From NCBI GenBank assembly GCA_027063585.1, contig JAMORM010000083.1:1-6570 (forward strand): a DNA stretch of 6,570 bases, read 5' to 3'. The DNA is from Sulfurimonas sp. (GTDB lineage Bacteria > Campylobacterota > Campylobacteria > Campylobacterales > Sulfurimonadaceae). The notes below the pieces were generated by a model that made no database searches, was not told where the DNA came from, and was given only the letters and a program-made list of their open reading frames with translations. Positions 5,099 through 6,570 of the stretch are shown here, one piece after another (the stretch's first letter is position 1; each line of letters opens with the position of its first letter). The position numbers and the translations under genes were made by a program.

Positions 5099-5443
5099 AT
5101 GATTTTAGGGAAATGTCCTTATTGTGATGACGGTGAGATTGAAGTACGTGACAAAGAAGTCCGAGGAAAAAAAGTGAAACTCTATGCCTGTACAAATGCG
5201 CACTGGACAACAGAAGATGGTGAGATGTTTGAAGTCACACAAGAGTCTACATGTAGCTTTAGAATTTGGCAGAACGCTTTGGCAAAATATGGAAAATGGT
5301 TAAATTATAAAGAGGTCAGAGAACTCTTAAGCGAAGAGGAACTTGAAGTGGAACTCTTAAGTAAAAAATACGGCAAAAAAATATACTACACCAAAACAAT
5401 TGTTTTGAATGAAGAATATGGAGTAAGCGTACTTTGGGATTAG
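5099..5443 (+). CDS. Small stand-alone topoisomerase-type zinc-finger/C-terminal-repeat protein
   Basis: The protein has 114 residues from ATG 5099. A GTG at 5096 is in frame, but AGGGG (5087-5091) is 7 nt from the ATG and only 4 nt from the GTG, so the ATG is preferred. Four cysteines fit a zinc ribbon: C6 and C9 in CPYCDDGEI, C31 in YACTNAHW, and C52 in STCSFRIWQNALAKYG. The phrase CSFRIWQNALAKYG and the following RELLSEEELEVELLSKKYGKKIYYTKTIVL resemble the repeat unit at the C-terminus of bacterial DNA topoisomerase I/III, where such fingers bind single-stranded DNA. No catalytic domain is present and the gene is not a truncated end of a larger frame. It could bind nucleic acid or act as a partner of another protein; function is not established. 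The kinase gene begins 18 nt downstream on the same strand, suggesting co-transcription. Confidence 0.78.
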   Translation: MILGKCPYCDDGEIEVRDKEVRGKKVKLYACTNAHWTTEDGEMFEVTQESTCSFRIWQNALAKYGKWLNYKEVRELLSEEELEVELLSKKYGKKIYYTKTIVLNEEYGVSVLWD

Positions 5444-5461
5444 TTTTGTTACACTTTGGCT

Positions 5462-6570
5462 ATGTTAGAACAGTATAAAGAAGCGATTGAAAAAAGCAAT
5501 ATTATTTCAAAAACCGATGTCAACGGGATTATTACCTTTGTAAATGACGAATTTTGTAAAATTTCAGGCTACTCAAAAGAGGAACTGATCGGTAAAAATC
5601 ATAATATCGTCAGGCACCCTGATGTTCCTGCCTCTGTCTTTAAAGCGTTGTGGGATACGATAAAAGCAAAAAAGACCTATAAGGCTACGGTTAAAAACAG
5701 AGCAAAAAATGGTACAACTTTTTATGTCAATACGACCGTAATTCCCATACTTGATGAAAAAGACGATATTGAAGAGTTTGTAGCTATTCGTTATGATGTG
5801 ACAAAAGAAGTTTTTTATAAAAAAAGCTTGGAGCAAAAAGAAAAAGAGCTTGAAGAATTAAATGAAAATCTTGAAAAAAGAGTGCAAGAGAAGACAAAAG
5901 AGTTAAAAGAACTCAATGAAACACTTGAACGTAGAGTCCATGAAGAGATAGCTAAAAATGAGCAGAAGCAAAAAGTGATGTTTTGGCAGTCACGGCTTGC
6001 GAGTCTGGGTGAAATGCTTGCAAATATTGCCCATCAATGGAGACAGCCGCTCACAGAACTCAGCTTGACACTTTTTAGTTTAAAAAAAGCTGCAATGAAT
6101 GAAAATTTCCAAGAAGTTGAGAGCCTTTATGCCCAAAGTAAGGCAATTATACAAAATATGTCTACAACTATAGATGATTTTACCAACTTTTTTAAACCGA
6201 CAAAACATAAGCACTATTTTAAAATAGCAGACAGTATTAATGAGTCGCTTAATATATTAGAAAAAATTATAATAAAAGAGATGATTAGTGTTAATACAGA
6301 ATTTGAAGATGTGGAAGTTCTAGGTATTTCAAATGAGTTAACACAGGTGATTATTAATCTGATTCAAAACTCAAAAGATGCCTTTTTACAATCGTCTGTT
6401 TTGCTAAAAGAGATAAATATTTGTGTAAAAAAAGAAAAAGATTTTGCAATTATAGAGTTTGAAGACAATGCAGGGGGTATAAAAGAAAAAGAGATATATA
6501 AAATTTTTGAACCCTATTTTACAACGAAACATTCATCTTTGGGTACAGGTCTTGGATTGTTTATGTCAAA
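5462..6570 (+). CDS. Soluble PAS-domain sensor histidine kinase, C-terminus cut by window edge
   Basis: The frame is open from ATG 5462 to the right edge (369 codons). A PAS domain spans about 8-115 with GIITFVNDEFCKISGYSKEEL, IVRHPDVP at 49-56 and VKNRAKNGTTFYVNTTVIPI at 77-96. This is the Aer-like subtype whose founding member binds FAD, so redox or oxygen sensing is possible. A charged coiled coil follows (about 118-172, heptads such as ELEELNENLEKRVQEKTKEL). The H-box is LGEMLANIAHQWRQPL with phosphoacceptor His191. The ATPase domain shows the N-box INLIQNSKDA (298-307), G1 DNAGG (335-339), F-box FEPYF (349-353) and G2 GTGLGL (361-366). No membrane segment or signal peptide is seen, so sensing is cytoplasmic. 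It probably phosphorylates a response regulator, which is not in the window. There is no clear Shine-Dalgarno before the ATG, so the start is less certain. Confidence 0.92.
   Translation, partial: MLEQYKEAIEKSNIISKTDVNGIITFVNDEFCKISGYSKEELIGKNHNIVRHPDVPASVFKALWDTIKAKKTYKATVKNRAKNGTTFYVNTTVIPILDEKDDIEEFVAIRYDVTKEVFYKKSLEQKEKELEELNENLEKRVQEKTKELKELNETLERRVHEEIAKNEQKQKVMFWQSRLASLGEMLANIAHQWRQPLTELSLTLFSLKKAAMNENFQEVESLYAQSKAIIQNMSTTIDDFTNFFKPTKHKHYFKIADSINESLNILEKIIIKEMISVNTEFEDVEVLGISNELTQVIINLIQNSKDAFLQSSVLLKEINICVKKEKDFAIIEFEDNAGGIKEKEIYKIFEPYFTTKHSSLGTGLGLFMS

Noticed and set aside
5573..5836. Open frame of 87 codons on the minus strand
   Set aside because: It lies opposite the PAS domain of the kinase, and its Phe/Ile-rich composition comes from AT-rich coding on the other strand.

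Overview
The window is AT-rich and gene-dense, and it looks like a chromosomal segment of a Campylobacterota (epsilonproteobacterial) organism, perhaps a free-living Sulfurimonas/Sulfurovum/Arcobacter-type bacterium. The grounds are base composition, codon use, poorly conserved -35 regions, and the style of the histidine kinase (H-box core HQWRQPL) and the PAS domain (VRHPD). The assignment to this class is an inference from sequence style, not from a marker gene.

Layout. Positions 1-3604 hold five leftward genes in a row: selD (selenophosphate synthase), selU/mnmH (tRNA 2-selenouridine synthase, TTG start directly after the selD stop), a cysteine-free Crp/Fnr-type regulator 12 nt further on, a small heat-shock protein (Hsp20), and a second Hsp20 whose 3' end runs off the left edge. 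selD and selU form a functional pair: SelD makes selenophosphate and SelU uses it to put selenium on the wobble uridine of certain tRNAs. The two Hsp20 genes form a second pair with nearly identical ribosome-binding sites.

Positions 3605-3943 hold the most unusual object of the window. It is a 263-bp non-coding element with perfect 24-bp terminal inverted repeats (extendable to 29 of 30 positions) that encloses two further long imperfect hairpins, so a single strand can fold into a compact three-way junction. An imperfectly placed 7-bp direct repeat (ATAATGT) flanks it. It looks like a non-autonomous mobile element (MITE) or a large structured leader RNA. Its left end supplies the Shine-Dalgarno sequence of selD, and its right end abuts a perfect TATAAT facing the next gene.

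Positions 3944-5006 hold a small HAD-type phosphatase (+) and a nitroreductase-family flavoprotein (-). They converge and overlap by 11 nt, and a 12-bp perfect inverted repeat spans both stop codons. From about 5007 on, a divergent promoter region leads to a small stand-alone topoisomerase-type zinc-finger protein and then to a soluble PAS-histidine kinase that is cut by the right edge.

No rRNA, tRNA, CRISPR array or transposase gene was seen.
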